Part shown: in pieces, positions 35,329-47,330 of the stretch
Layout: the number at the start of each line of letters is the position of its first letter
Position numbering within the stretch: the first letter of the stretch is position 1
Origin: Opeltia flavorubescens
Taxonomy: Eukaryota > Ascomycota > Lecanoromycetes > Teloschistales > Teloschistaceae
Direction: 5' to 3'
Assembly (NCBI GenBank): GCA_000442125.1
Contig: KE546977.1
Location: forward strand, 62,001 to 126,000
DNA: 64,000 nt
Translations under genes and position numbers: made by a program
Notes under the pieces: generated by a model
Told to the model about the DNA's origin: nothing
Databases searched by the model: none
Seen by the model: the letters and a program-made list of their open reading frames with translations, nothing else

Positions 35329-38300
35329 ATGATGGCTGAGCCCATATCCGCTGCTGCTAGTATCGCTGGGCTTGTTACTCTGGCGGACGTCGTTTTTGGC
35401 AGAATCTTCAAATATGTACAGACAGCCAGGAAGGCCGATGAGGAAATCACAGCCCTATCATCTGAGATCGGCGCTCTTTACGGCATCCTCAGCAGATTGA
35501 ACCTTGTCTCTCGCCAGCTAGTAGATGACTTTGTCGGCACAGCTCCTCGTATGCACTATATTGGCTCATGCCAGGAAACCCTCGAGAAAGTACGGACAAT
35601 TCTGGACAGAGATACCGCATCTTCTGCTCGGACTCAGCATGTTGACAATCTGAGACGGAAACTCCGCTGGCCCTTTCGCTCTTCGGAAGTAAAGACGCTC
35701 CTCGCAGAAATTGAGCGACACAAGGCGACACTCGGGCTAGCCTTGAACGTTGACGGGATGACGGGATTATTGCAATCTCTATCTCTTCAGGGCACGATAC
35801 GCGACACCGTCGACGAAATAAAGCGGGAGCTGAAGCAGAAACACGAAGCAGATGTTCGTATCGCCATCGACGCTAAACGTCAAACAATTCTGAGGTCCTT
35901 TGGGAATATCGATCCGTGCCAAAACCAAAAGATGAGCATCAAGCTACGACAGCCGGGTACTGGATCCTGGTTGATTGAGAGTCAGGAATACAGAGATTGG
36001 TGTCAGACTGGGAATAGGAAGCTTTGGCTTTACGGCATACCAGGCGCAGGCAAAACGATTCTGGCGTCTACGATGATTGAGGAGGCACTTCGAGGAAGCA
36101 ACGCCAACAATGCAGTAGCTTTTTTCTATTGCGACTACAAAGATCCTGCGACACAGAAACCACAGCTTATTCTTGGTTCACTCATTCAGCAAATCGCGAA
36201 ACAGGACGAACAGGCTTTCGAGAAGGTCGCGGTATTCTGCGATAATTGGAACACGGAACACAGAAAAGATTATGACTATGACTGTCAAGAACTACGAGAT
36301 CTACTCCTAGAAATTTCCTGCTGCTTTGATAGTGCTACAATCTTGGTGGATGGACTCGACGAGTGTGGAGCAAACACGCCCGAAATGATGGAGCTTCTTA
36401 CAAGCTTAAATGCAGACGATGTTGGTGCAGATATCAGAACGCTTTTCTTGAGCAGGGATGAAGTCGAGATTCGCGAGCGTCTCGGAGACTATTGCCATTT
36501 AGCTGTAGCTGCGAGGAGCAGTGATCTGAGATTGTACGTCGGTGCCGAAATTGAGCAAAGAATACGCAAAAACAAACTTCGCATCAAAGATCATTCTCTC
36601 AAGGAATATATCATGAATCGACTGGTCGAAGGAGCAGAAGGCATGTAAGTATGAATCGATACAATGGTTGCTATTGATTACCCCATGCACCCAAAGTACC
36701 TGGAACGAAACAAGCTGCTGACAAGCCTTGGCTAGGTTTCGATGGGTTGCTTGTCAGATGGACTACCTATGCGAATTGCCGAATGACAAAAGTCGACGGA
36801 AAGCGCTCGGAGATCTACCTCGGGGCCTGAATGCCACCTACGAAAGAATCTTGAGACGCGTCAATACGAGCAGCACGGAGGTACAGCTGCTAGTGTCAAG
36901 GACTTTGCGATGGATTATCTACTCCCATTGGAATTTACCGACTCCGGCACTATGCGAAGCCATATCACTCAATCTTGATGATACGAGGAGAGACACCGAC
37001 AGTATTCCTGATGAAGTTGAGATACTTCGCTGGTGTAGCAGCCTTGTCCGAAAGTCTCCGGATGGCAATTACCTTGAATTGGCTCACTTTACTGTCCAGG
37101 AGTTCCTGCTACAGATCGTAGATGATGATGAAGGCGAATTTGCGATCTTTCGAATCGGTCCTGGGCATGACGAAATCGAGCTCGCAAAAGTATACCTTAC
37201 CTACTTAACCTTCCAGGACTTCGATGAGGGACAGCGTACTACCATTGAAGATTCGAAACGTCGGAGGGATATGTATCCGCTGCGGGAGTACGCTGTTGGA
37301 GAATGGTTTCTCCGAGCTGAAAAACACTTAGGTGACGAGGAGCTTTCTATCCTTGTCAAGCGACTTCTAGATCCCTCGAAGCCCGGGGCTTTTATATCCT
37401 GGGTTCAGGATTTCTTTCTCTTCCGGGATTTTCGGACATGGACACCAGAAAAAATAGATACGCTCATTGCTGAAACAACTCCGCTACATTTTGCTGCCTT
37501 GCTAGACCTTCCCGAGATTTGTGCATGGCTAATAGAAAGTGGGTGTGATGTCAATCGGAACAGTGTTATAGGTTCTCCAATCTATTGCGTCATGGTACTC
37601 ATGGAGTTACCGGTGTATCTCCCAGACACAATCAATTGGGTTCCAGGCCAGAGTGTGACAGAAATCCTCCTCGAGGCGGATGCTGATCCAAATTACTATC
37701 ATGTATCATCAAGGACTTCGACTCTGTTCGCAAGCTTAAATCACGGCGGATGGGAAGCTTCTCAGAGGCTCCTTGAGAAGGGCGCTAAGCTCGACGAACA
37801 TAGCTTAGCGTGGTTGGAGAGGAGCAAAGCCCTGGATGACCCAAGCTTGAAGAGCACTGTAGAAAATATCAGGATCGAGGACGTGCAAGATGAATATCGC
37901 CGTAGGGTTCTCAAGCTCTACTCAAGAATCGGCAAGTACAGCGCGTCGAACCTCTTCGGAGTGGCTGGTCATAACAGTGAGAATGCGCAATTGCAAACTA
38001 TCAATCACGCGATAGCTCTGTCCACTGCTGCCAGATTCGGTCAGATCCAAGCTGTTGCACAACTACTCATGGAATCGAACGTCGATATAGGAGTAGCTGA
38101 GCCTGACACTGGGCTTACAGCTCTCCATCATGCGGCGATAACCGATCACCCGAACATCGTGAAGCTCCTTTGCTCTCACGGAGCTCGATACAATCAGACC
38201 GACAACGAAGGCAAGACTACCTTACATCACGCCGCCCGTCATAGCTGGAGGTGTCTTGAATACCTGCTAGAACAAGCTGTTGACGACATTGAGCCCGATA

Positions 38301-41300
38301 ACAATGGCTTAGTTTTGTGGCATGAGGCCGCATCAGCTGAAAGTACGAAAAGTCTAGATATCCTAAAAACATCTCTTACGCGAATGTTGTCCCTTAAAGA
38401 GATGAGGACTATTACTGGGTGGTCTCCCCTACTGTGTGCAGCTTCACGTGGTGCTACGGAGTGCATTGACTGGCTTCTCGACGCTGGCTGCACGATAATG
38501 GACACAGCTATCGATGGATCAACCGCACTACACGTAGCCAGCAAATCCGGGTCTTTGCGATCAGTCCAGCGGATCATAGATCATGGCTGTGATATCAATT
38601 CTGTAACCAACGATGGCTCGACAGCGCTACATTACGCCCTTCTGGATGTTCCTGAAGGGGTCAGTGACATTGTGAGAATGCTCTTAGAAGGAGGGATTGA
38701 TGTGAATAGATGCCGTGATGATGGTCTCATGCCGATTCATTTACTCATAGCGCACGGTGTCAGGGGCCTATCTTTCAATGCACAAGATAGGCTTACAATT
38801 GCCGGCTTCATACTCAACCAAAGGTCAACGGTCCTGGACCAGATTTTGCGTGACCGCTCGCTCTACTCGGACGAGGTCGAACTTATCTTCAATATCTTCC
38901 TTGCAAATAAGCTGGATCTCAGTACCCAGAGTCCTCACAGTAATTCTATCTTGAGGTCATTGGTCGATGTGTGGCAATTCACCTGCTCAAGATACCTCAC
39001 TCTGAGTCCGACAAAATCAATGTTGCGCACAGCCGTAGAAAAGATTCCTTTGACGGGACCTTTACATGTGATCTGCACCGATCCCAAGCTGATCGTCTCT
39101 GCGTTGTCATGTGAAGACGAAGAAATGGTCTACAAGCTCCTCGAACATTCACCTGACGTGGATGCCCGGGTTGGCGATACGTCGATTATGATGACAGCTT
39201 GTGAAGAAGGCTGCAGTCCTGTCCTTTTCGAGCAGCTGTTAGGTCGATCCAGTACCGGAGGCGATAATTCCAGCTTTCTACGCCTCGCTTGCCAAGGGAC
39301 AAGTAGCAAGAGTCGTGGAGTCGTCAAGTTGCTTCTTGATAAGGGTTTCGATACGAACGAGCAGTCTCCGACGGATAGTAGAAGTCCTCTTATGATTGCA
39401 GCTCGCCAAGGAGACGTGGACATAGTCAATCTTTTAATCTCACACGGAGCAGACATGTACGCACTAGACAAGGCTGGCTGCAATGTAGTGCATTACGCAT
39501 GTCTCGGAGGCCATGTCAAAATTCTGCGGGTGCTCAAAGACTCTCCGGTTGACTGGAATTGTAGGGGTGAAATCCTGATCCATACTGGGAGTATGACGGG
39601 TGCCTGCCCACTTCATGTTGCAGCGAGATTCGAAGATGGCGTCTTGGAGTATCTCCTCAACGAAAACCTTATCACTGACATCGATCAAGTCACCGATCAG
39701 TCCGAGAGCGCCCTGCGTATTGCTACGTGGTCACGTCAACCAAAAAACGTTGCTTCACTTCTTTCACGAGGTGCAAATGCCGCCATTAAGGATACCATGG
39801 AAGACACCGGTGAATGCCCAATCCATGTTGCGGCCCGATTGGGAGACAAAGCCATAGTATCTTTATTCTTGCAGTATGGATGCAATGTGGAAGTCCTGGA
39901 TGATCAGGGATTGACTTGTGAGATGCTGGCAAGGAAAAACGGTAATAAAGAGGTCGTGGAGATGTTGAAAGGGTACAGTGAGAAGCAGGGTGAGTTGACG
40001 TGCTTCCCATAACTCAGCTCCTAATACTGATCTGTTGAAATTCCGCCACGACAGCTCAGGGCTTTGCCACCACCACGAAGATAAGCAAAAAACCAGCCCA
40101 CTTATCAAGACAACTTCAAGTTGCTATAGAAGTAGCAGATATCGACTTGTGCCAGCGGCTCGTTGATGATGGAGCGGATTTGAGCATGGGCTTCGACGTG
40201 TGCCAGTGGTGTACGCCTATCTTGTACGCGCTTCGCTATAGTCCTCGCACTGGCAACCGTCTTCAGATTATTGAACTTTTGGCTGGGAAAGAGCCTTCAA
40301 CAAAACGAGTTGCATGCGATCTACCAGGGAGCATGAGGGGTTATACTACGCTCCACTATGCGGCTGCATTTGGACATCTCCGTCTTCTCCAGATCTTGCT
40401 CGACAAAAGTCCTATGATGATCTTCGAGCTCGGTACCTCTGTGCATCCTTTCCATTTAGCTATTCTTGAGGGGCACTACGACTGTGTTGAAATGATCGTC
40501 GCTCACTACAAAAGATACACGGGTGAGTCACTGTCACAAAGAGTTTACTAATGATCATATGCTCATAGATTGCAGGGCATGACTTTTGGTGCTCGGATCG
40601 AAGTCATCGGAATGTAGCATCGGTAGCTCAACTAGTCGAAATGCAGGTAACTCAATCATCGACAGAGCAGCCCTCGGAGGTCAAGACTGAGATCGATATC
40701 CACGCAAGCCTAAGGACTTCCAGACCTCTTCAAATTGCTGCAAAAAGCGGCCATACTCGGATCGCCGAATCACTGTTGAAACATGGCGCTTCTACTGATG
40801 CAACAGATGACTTTGGGTGGACAGCCTTACACTTCGCAATGGAATCGGAAACAGATCAGACGTCAACGGTTGAGCTTCTATTGGACCATGGAGCAAACGT
40901 GCAAGCATTGAATCGGCATCTCGAAACTCCCCTGATCCTTGCCGCATCCTTTGGCAAGCCAAAAGTCCTGAAAGTTTTGATCGATCGGGGCGCAGACGTC
41001 CAAGCGCTAACGAAGTGGAATACAACCGTGTTCCATCAATTAACGAAGATTGGCGCTATCCCCATGACACAATACCTGCTCGTGGGCGTTGAAGACCATT
41101 GCTTGGCTTTCGAAGATGCAGAGGGTTGGTCCCCCATTTCGCTGCTCTTAGCCGACGGGACCTGGAACGAGATCCTATTCACCCTCAACCTTGCACCAAA
41201 CCCCAAAGTATACGAGCCGCGAGCCGGCAACATCCTAACATCCGCCCTCCAAAGTTCGAACCTGACCCCATCACTACTCAAAAAACTCCTCAAACGTTTG

Positions 41301-41660
41301 TCACCGACCGTTGTGACGACCCTTCTACGGCATCGAGCCAAGGTCGGAGGCTCCCCGCTCTATGCAGCTTGTACTATAGCATGTCCTACACAGCAAGAAA
41401 ATTTCATCCAGCAACTCCTACAAGCGGGCGCTGACCTCGAACAAGAAGGCGGTAGGCATGGTACGCCGCTCATGGGCGCTTGTGCAGCAGGACGCTTTGA
41501 GGTAGTGCAGCTACTTATATCAAAAGGCGCTCAGATTTCATACCGAAAAGATGAAACGACTATTAGCGCTCTAGATGCCGCAAAACATTTTCCGAAGATT
41601 GTGAGGTGGTTGCTTGTTGAGCGGTATACGAAGGGACCGAGACGTCTTTGCTGGAAATGA
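35329..41660 (+). CDS. NLR-type receptor: HeLo-like N-terminus, NACHT, ankyrin repeats
   Basis: Four exons, 35329-36644, 36736-39989, 40055-40522 and 40576-41660, join in frame to about 2040 residues. The N-terminus (AEPISAAASIAGLVTLADVV) is the fungal HeLo-like/STAND N-terminal type. The NACHT ATPase has Walker A GIPGAGKT at about 236 and Walker B ILVDGLDECG at about 338-347, followed by the usual DLPRGLNATYERIL region. From about 685 to the end lie many ankyrin-type units (TPLHFAA, TALHHAAITDHPNIVKLL, PLMIAARQGDVDIVNLL). By analogy to fungal NLRs it would sense a ligand through the repeats, oligomerise through NACHT and signal through the N-terminal helices, in non-self recognition or regulated cell death; the ligand is unknown. 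Both key nucleotide-binding motifs are intact. Confidence 0.85.
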
Positions 41661-42931
41661 TGGTATATGATGGAGATGAGATCACAGTCCGTCGTATGAA
41701 TACAATAAAATCTTCTCGCGAACACTCTTCTTATGGCCTTCTGATCAACCATGAGAAGCTTCCATTTATCCGCAATGACTTAAAACTAAGAAAATTGTCA
41801 CTTCATGATACAACATATCCATTATGCTCTCCATGCAATCATCGAAAAATGCTCTAGACAAGCCGATATCACGCCCATGAGAAACCAGTAAAATGCAGAT
41901 CCATATCGAGCATCTAGAGCAGGGTACAACAAAAACAAAAGTCACTATCCCGTACCTCATCTCCCTCGTATCCGAACCTTCATATGACAAACTTCCAAAA
42001 TGCTGCATATTCAATCAAAGCAGATCTGCCATGAATTATTGGTAGATCAATCTCTCTCGTGACTGCAAACATGTTCAAACGAATATGCCGAGGTAGAGCC
42101 TTCGAGTGCTTCATATAAAACAAGTCTCGTACACGATATACACCGATGTCAATCTTGCTTCGAGGCAGGATGCAAAATTCAATCGCATACCTCTAGATCG
42201 CGATATTCCGTGTAACATTCATTGATCAAGAGGCATACTGCGCTGGATCGACCAGAAAGTTGGACGGCTCCTATATTATCTTCATATCTCACCGCATGAA
42301 CATCTATGAATCTGTTGATCTCCCTCCAGAAACAGATCGATATCATCCATATACGGAGCTCGTACATCAACTCTACGATACAGAACCTGTATACTTAGAC
42401 GTATCTCATGTCTAATACGTGGCTCGGAATTATTCCTTTGATTTCACTGTTTGTGTTTTTGATGATTAGGAAGGCATGCATTTATAATACACAGTCATGA
42501 GTCTTGACAGAAATGATCTTAAGAGAAAGGAAAACAATTTAAATAATCAATGAAGCAATGAGGAAAAAGAAATGATTGCAAAATTGAGTGATGCTAAATC
42601 GACTATCATCTGTAGGTTTTGTAATATGACTCTTTATCGCTTGTTATTTTAATTTCTTTTGCTAAGATATATACAAAGTAGATTGGAAAAGGGTACTACC
42701 GGAGGAGTAGCGTGTAGTTCATATTCATACACATTCTCGCCCACACCTCCTCACTCTGAAAAATTTTAAAGCATTTTTTGACCGTGGAAGAAGGAATGCT
42801 ATGCAAAATATCTGATCCGATTGAAAGAAATCTACCTTAATTCAAGGTTCTCCGCCACCGAGTTCAATTTAATATAAACTCTAGAGTTGAGTTCGTATCC
42901 AATGGCTATTCATTGTTGAAATCACCTTGGC
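41661..42931. other. Intergenic, AT-rich, no gene seen
   Basis: About 1.3 kb between the NLR stop and the RING pseudogene. Only short frames; no homology to neighbours noticed. Confidence 0.45.
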
Positions 42932-43862
42932 TTATGTCAACAAAGCAGGTGCATCCCTCCTCCGTCTACGGGGATGATCCACGAACAATGTTCGACGTCG
43001 TCTCATAACTTCATGGAGTATCACCCAGTCCGACTGGTCATTCTCCGTATTCATCTCCATACTTATATCCATATCCGCAACCCTGTCACGCAGCAGAGAA
43101 GCCCGCGAGACACGCCACATCCTCGAAAGACCAGCTACCCAGGCCCCAGAAATCGCCACATCAAAGTGCTCAGTCAAGCGCGCATAATAGTCTGGGACGT
43201 TCATACCACGCTCCCGATGCAGATTGCTTCCCACCACCGAAATAGTTGTGTAGGTCCTCCTCATACTCAGGGCCTCGGAGGCGATAGGCGAGCCAGAAAT
43301 TATAGGCCGAGTCGTATCGCTAATCCAAGATTCAAAGAGATCGTTTGACAAAGCTCAAACCCGAGTAATCATTCCCGTGGGATCCCCATCCATACGACCT
43401 ACTAATCGTATATGCTTATCGATAGGAGGAGCAAGACTTTTGCAGAAGAGAACCCAAAGTCTATCTGCTTCGTCGATCCATGCTTGCTCTTCGTCGGTGA
43501 GTGTCGGGGCGGCGAGTTCTCGGACATCTATACCATAGTAAACACGCGATAGGGTTTTTGTTTCGAGACGAGTTGAGGTGAGGGAGCAGGTGGTCCCGTT
43601 AGGGTCAGGGTACTCGGCATACGGGACAAGTTGGAGATGTGCGTCCTTCGGTGATGCTTGAAGATGCCCAGTTCAAGAGACAGGTCATGCCGAAGACGTG
43701 TCCGCAGCCTAGCTTGATAGGGAGCTCCTCATCGTCTCCATGGGCTTGGAGGGAGGGTCTGAGGCATACATGGCAAAATTGGTCGCTGAGTTCGTTGGTG
43801 GTGGGGAAAGTGCAGTCACTCGAGAGTCTCCGGAGGACGTCACCATAGTATCCGTTGGGCAT
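42932..43862 (-). pseudogene. RING-like tandem-family pseudogene (copy 1)
   Basis: The minus strand starts MPNGYYGDVLRRLSSDCTFP and carries CHVCLRPSLQAHG, LGCGHVFGMTC and CPVCRVP, as in copies 2-4, then stops. The remaining family blocks appear in other frames: about 43620-43340 (LWVLFCKSLAPP), then FELCQTIS in another frame, YNFWLAYRLRG in a further one, and VPDYYARLTEHFD...LSRMWRVS from about 43200 to the stop at 42932. At least four frame changes are needed to follow the family, so this copy is dead. It is head-to-head with copy 2, 715 bp apart. Confidence 0.7.
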
Positions 43863-44577
43863 AGTGAACAATCAGGTGCTTTCTCCAATATCAAGGGCGT
43901 CTGTCTAAGGAACATATCTTTGTTAAGGAATGTGAGGTGGGATAACACGATGTTGGGCAGGTGAAAAGGTTCGCTTCTTCGAACAACGATTTCACATGCA
44001 CAATGCATGGTTCACGGAGGTTTGTTAACCAACAATGGACTTATTTGGCTAAGTGCGAAATCTGATGTATGGAGAATGGGAGTCTTCGTCCACTTTCGCT
44101 GCTACGAAAAACTCGATGTCATCTTGAAAGCTCCTTTAGTGAAAATTAAAGGGGTCGTACGCCAAGATTTTTGATGCCATGAGAGCAAGGGATGGGATGA
44201 ATGTTGTTCATGAAAGCACTTCGGGAAATGTGGGTGATATCCATTCGATCACTTACACGTTTCGATGACAATTCCAGATTCAGTGCAAAGGCATGCAGTG
44301 GAAGTGGAACAAAGACACATTCATCATGAAGCGTATTTTTCAAGCTTGCCGGAACAAGTCCTTTGTTAGTGAAATGAACAGAGACCATGGATCACGCTTT
44401 GTGCACTTGGGGTTACTGTTCAAAAGGCATGTTGTATATATCCCTCTCCTCTCAAACCAATTGCGCTTCTTAAATGCAACTGTAACGACTACCTTGGACT
44501 CAACATTCGCAACTATCACAATTTTGCACTCAATGACAGCAACAACTCACAGAAATTGAATTACCAAATCCTTCGTC
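43863..44577. promoter_or_regulatory. Divergent upstream region of RING copies 1 and 2
   Basis: Shared 5' region between the minus-strand pseudogene and plus-strand copy 2. Bases 44358-44369 (GTCCTTTGTTAG) and the following about 70 bp are similar to 46202-46275, upstream of copy 3, so this flank was duplicated with the gene. Confidence 0.4.
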
Positions 44578-45513
44578 ATGCCAAACGAAGATTACGGTGA
44601 TCTACTAGGAAGATTATCACGAACCTGCACCTTCCCAACTATAGATGAAGTCGGCAACGAGGATTGCCATATATGCCTAAGATCATCCCTCCAAGCGCAC
44701 GGGGGCGAATTGCCCACAAAGCTTGGATGCGGGCATACTTTCGGCATGTCCTGCTTGTTAACTTGGACATCCAACAGCCTTTCCGTAGGACGAAAACCGC
44801 CAACATGCCCCGTATGCCGAACGCCTTACCTTACAGATAGTCCACCCATTCCATATCCGCAGCAAGTTGAGACAGACAAACTGTCCCTCTTGTTTTCAGA
44901 ACCAAATATTCGAGATATCGGCAGTATAGTTTTCTCCCCCGATGAGAACCTTTGGATTAAGAAGNCCGAGGAGCTATGGGACGATTTCTGCTGTACTCTG
45001 AGCGGGGGTGTTTACGTGCTGGAGACTGGGGAAAGTATGTTAGATGACAGTGACCTGATTGCTTCACTCCCACGCTTCGAGCTCTGCCAGTCGCTCGCCG
45101 AGTCTTTTATCAGCTACGACACCGCATGCAACTTCTTCCACGCGTACAAGAACCAGGACCAGCACTTCGAGCAAAGCGTACGTCTATTGAAATGGTGGAA
45201 GGACTGCCACGAGACCTTCCTCGACCGCATCCCGGAAGAATACGATCTCTTAATTGCGCATTTCAACAAGGCGAATGCGGGCTCTATGGCCCAGTCCATG
45301 GCAGCTGGCTTTTCGAGGAAGTGGCGAATTTCGCTAGCCTTCCGCACTGAACGACGGGGGCAAGGTGATTACGAGAACCCGGCGGTTGCGCATCGCCTGG
45401 CGCAAGAAATGAGAGAGGATCGTTCTTCGACCTTGAGACGACTTAGAGATATGAGGCAAAGACAGATTTTAGCTCAGATGAGGCGGGAAAGGGCATCTTC
45501 TCCTGAGATGTAG
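44578..45513 (+). CDS. RING-like zinc-finger protein, tandem copy 2
   Basis: Single exon, 311 residues. An N-terminal RING-like finger spans about 37-80: C-x2-C (CHIC), then LGCGHTFGMSC and CPVC. In a standard C3HC4/C3H2C3 finger the residue after CGHTF is Cys or His (fifth zinc ligand); here it is Gly, so the second site lacks a ligand. The rest is a family-specific region (FELCQSLAESFISYDTACNF, RLLKWWKDC, FSRKWRISLAF) with a basic C-terminus. A ubiquitin-ligase-like role is possible but weakened by the missing ligand. One ambiguous base at 44965 makes one residue unknown. Confidence 0.75.
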   Translation: MPNEDYGDLLGRLSRTCTFPTIDEVGNEDCHICLRSSLQAHGGELPTKLGCGHTFGMSCLLTWTSNSLSVGRKPPTCPVCRTPYLTDSPPIPYPQQVETDKLSLLFSEPNIRDIGSIVFSPDENLWIKKXEELWDDFCCTLSGGVYVLETGESMLDDSDLIASLPRFELCQSLAESFISYDTACNFFHAYKNQDQHFEQSVRLLKWWKDCHETFLDRIPEEYDLLIAHFNKANAGSMAQSMAAGFSRKWRISLAFRTERRGQGDYENPAVAHRLAQEMREDRSSTLRRLRDMRQRQILAQMRRERASSPEM

Positions 45514-46436
45514 GTACTTAACTTGGGAAATCTTTGCTGAAGATATATTCTTCCTCCTTTGGGACCTGGGGTTGTTTTTATATAGACGATAGAGAAATTC
45601 GCAAGCATATAAACCTTTGAAAACGAATATTAAGATTTTCACTGCAATACTTCGTGAGATGGTTGAAAACGAATGCCTCATGTAGATCTACCTCGACTCT
45701 TTCACGCCCTTCATTGACCTGCGAAGATGGATTTGTCGATAAAGAATCACTCTATTTTCCTTATTGAATAGATATAGACCTCTTCTGAAATGGTCCTTTT
45801 TGAATATCGAATCTGACCTTCCGCAATGGTAGGAAACTTCTATCTGCACTTAAGTCATTTCTAATTCGTGTATAGGATGTGGAAAGTTGGTGCTGCTGTG
45901 CAATTATCAAGGACAACTTGCTGTACCACATTGGAAGACACTTATATTGTTATCCTCGACACTAGTATTACCACCTCGGTACTTCAAGATCCGGTGATCT
46001 TGCTCGGCAGGAGTATATTCACAGGTCACGGGGTTCTGCCTATATGCGTTTTCTGGGTTCAGAGCCTTGGTAGAAAAATGGCAAAGAAGAAGCTTGTACC
46101 CTGCGGGATGTGTTCCGCAGCTGATATGGTTCTCCGCGAGTTCTTTCTCAAGCACGGGTCATCATTGTATTGACTTCTAGGCTTCGATTTCGCCGAAACA
46201 GGTCCTTTGTTAGCGAACAAATAATCCATGAATCGCACTATGTTATTATGGAGTTATTGTTCATTGTTCGAAGTAGTGGGCTATTTAATCTGCCCCATTC
46301 TATGTTAGATTCTTCCTTAGACCCTTATCAAGGAATTTCACGGCCAAATCAAGGTTCGGAATCTTAGATTCAGTGACTGCAAATAAAACAGAGAATACAG
46401 AGCACCCGAAGCACACAGATCACCTGGCTGCTCATC
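45514..46436. other. Intergenic between RING copies 2 and 3
   Basis: About 920 bp. The frame at 45868-46173 looks like chance. The right part (46202-46275) resembles the upstream region of copy 2. Confidence 0.45.
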
Positions 46437-47330
46437 ATGCCTAACGAAAATTATGCCAGCATACTAGGAAGACTGGCTAATACGTGCACTTTTCCCACAG
46501 CAGATGAGCTCGGCGAAGATCAAAACTGTCATATCTGCCTCAGATCATCTCTCAAAGCGCATGGTGGTGGCGAGCTCCCCACAAAACTCGGTTGCGGTCA
46601 TACCTTCGGCATGTCTTGCCTGATGAACTGGATATCTACCAGTACAGCTCCGACATGTCCCGTTTGCCGAGCACCATTTCTCGCAGATCAGCCGTCTGGC
46701 CGTGCAGAGCAAGAAGCTGAAATAGGAAATTTATCCAGGTTGTTTCTCGCTGTCGAGGTCCGTGAAGTTGGTAAGCCAGTACTTTCTAATAGCGAGAAAC
46801 GGTGGATCGAGGGAGCGGAGCGGCATTGGAAAATCTTTTGCAATGCACTTGTTGACTCTCTCGACAGCGGTTGGTACCTGGGCGGTTTACCAGATCTGCA
46901 GGAAATACCGACCGCGATTGCTCAGTACCAGCTTTGTCAAACGCTGGCGGAGTCATTCGTCAGTTATGGCACAGCCTGCAATTTCTACTACGCCTATCGT
47001 AACCAGGACGAGCAATTCGAGCAGAACGTTCGCTTGCTGCGTTGGTGGGAGGGTCTGCATGGGACACGTGCGAGGTGGACCGCGCCGGATTACGATAATT
47101 TGACTGACCATTTGGATAGAGCCAGTGAGGGTTCCGTGGCTGCTAGTCTGGCGAGGAAATGGCGCGTGTTACAGCTTTCTAAGACGGAGCGGGATAACAG
47201 GACGGACACGGATATGGAGGACGACGAAGACTCGGAGGATGGCCAAGATGAGTTCAGCCAGTTCGCCGAGAGACTGAAGGGTCGAAGAGAGTCGTTCTTG
47301 TATCGACTTGCAATGTTGAGGGGTGTATGA
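46437..47330 (+). CDS. RING-like zinc-finger protein, tandem copy 3
   Basis: Single exon, 297 residues, clearly a recent paralogue of copy 2: MPNENYASILGRLANTCTFP, CHICLRSSLKAHGG, LGCGHTFGMSC, CPVCRAP, YQLCQTLAESFVSYGTACNF, VRLLRWWEG, ARKWRVLQL. The same Gly replaces the expected fifth zinc ligand. The C-terminus differs: an acidic stretch (DMEDDEDSEDGQDE) followed by a basic helix. Same orientation as copy 2. Confidence 0.75.
   Translation: MPNENYASILGRLANTCTFPTADELGEDQNCHICLRSSLKAHGGGELPTKLGCGHTFGMSCLMNWISTSTAPTCPVCRAPFLADQPSGRAEQEAEIGNLSRLFLAVEVREVGKPVLSNSEKRWIEGAERHWKIFCNALVDSLDSGWYLGGLPDLQEIPTAIAQYQLCQTLAESFVSYGTACNFYYAYRNQDEQFEQNVRLLRWWEGLHGTRARWTAPDYDNLTDHLDRASEGSVAASLARKWRVLQLSKTERDNRTDTDMEDDEDSEDGQDEFSQFAERLKGRRESFLYRLAMLRGV

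Noticed and set aside
40147-41660. Two additional ankyrin genes downstream of the NLR
   Set aside because: GTGAGT donors and acceptors at 39990-40054 and 40523-40575 join these frames in phase to the NLR, so they are its last exons.
45868-46173. 101-codon frame between RING copies 2 and 3
   Set aside because: No similarity to either copy, unlikely composition, and the true upstream homology is in non-coding sequence to its right.
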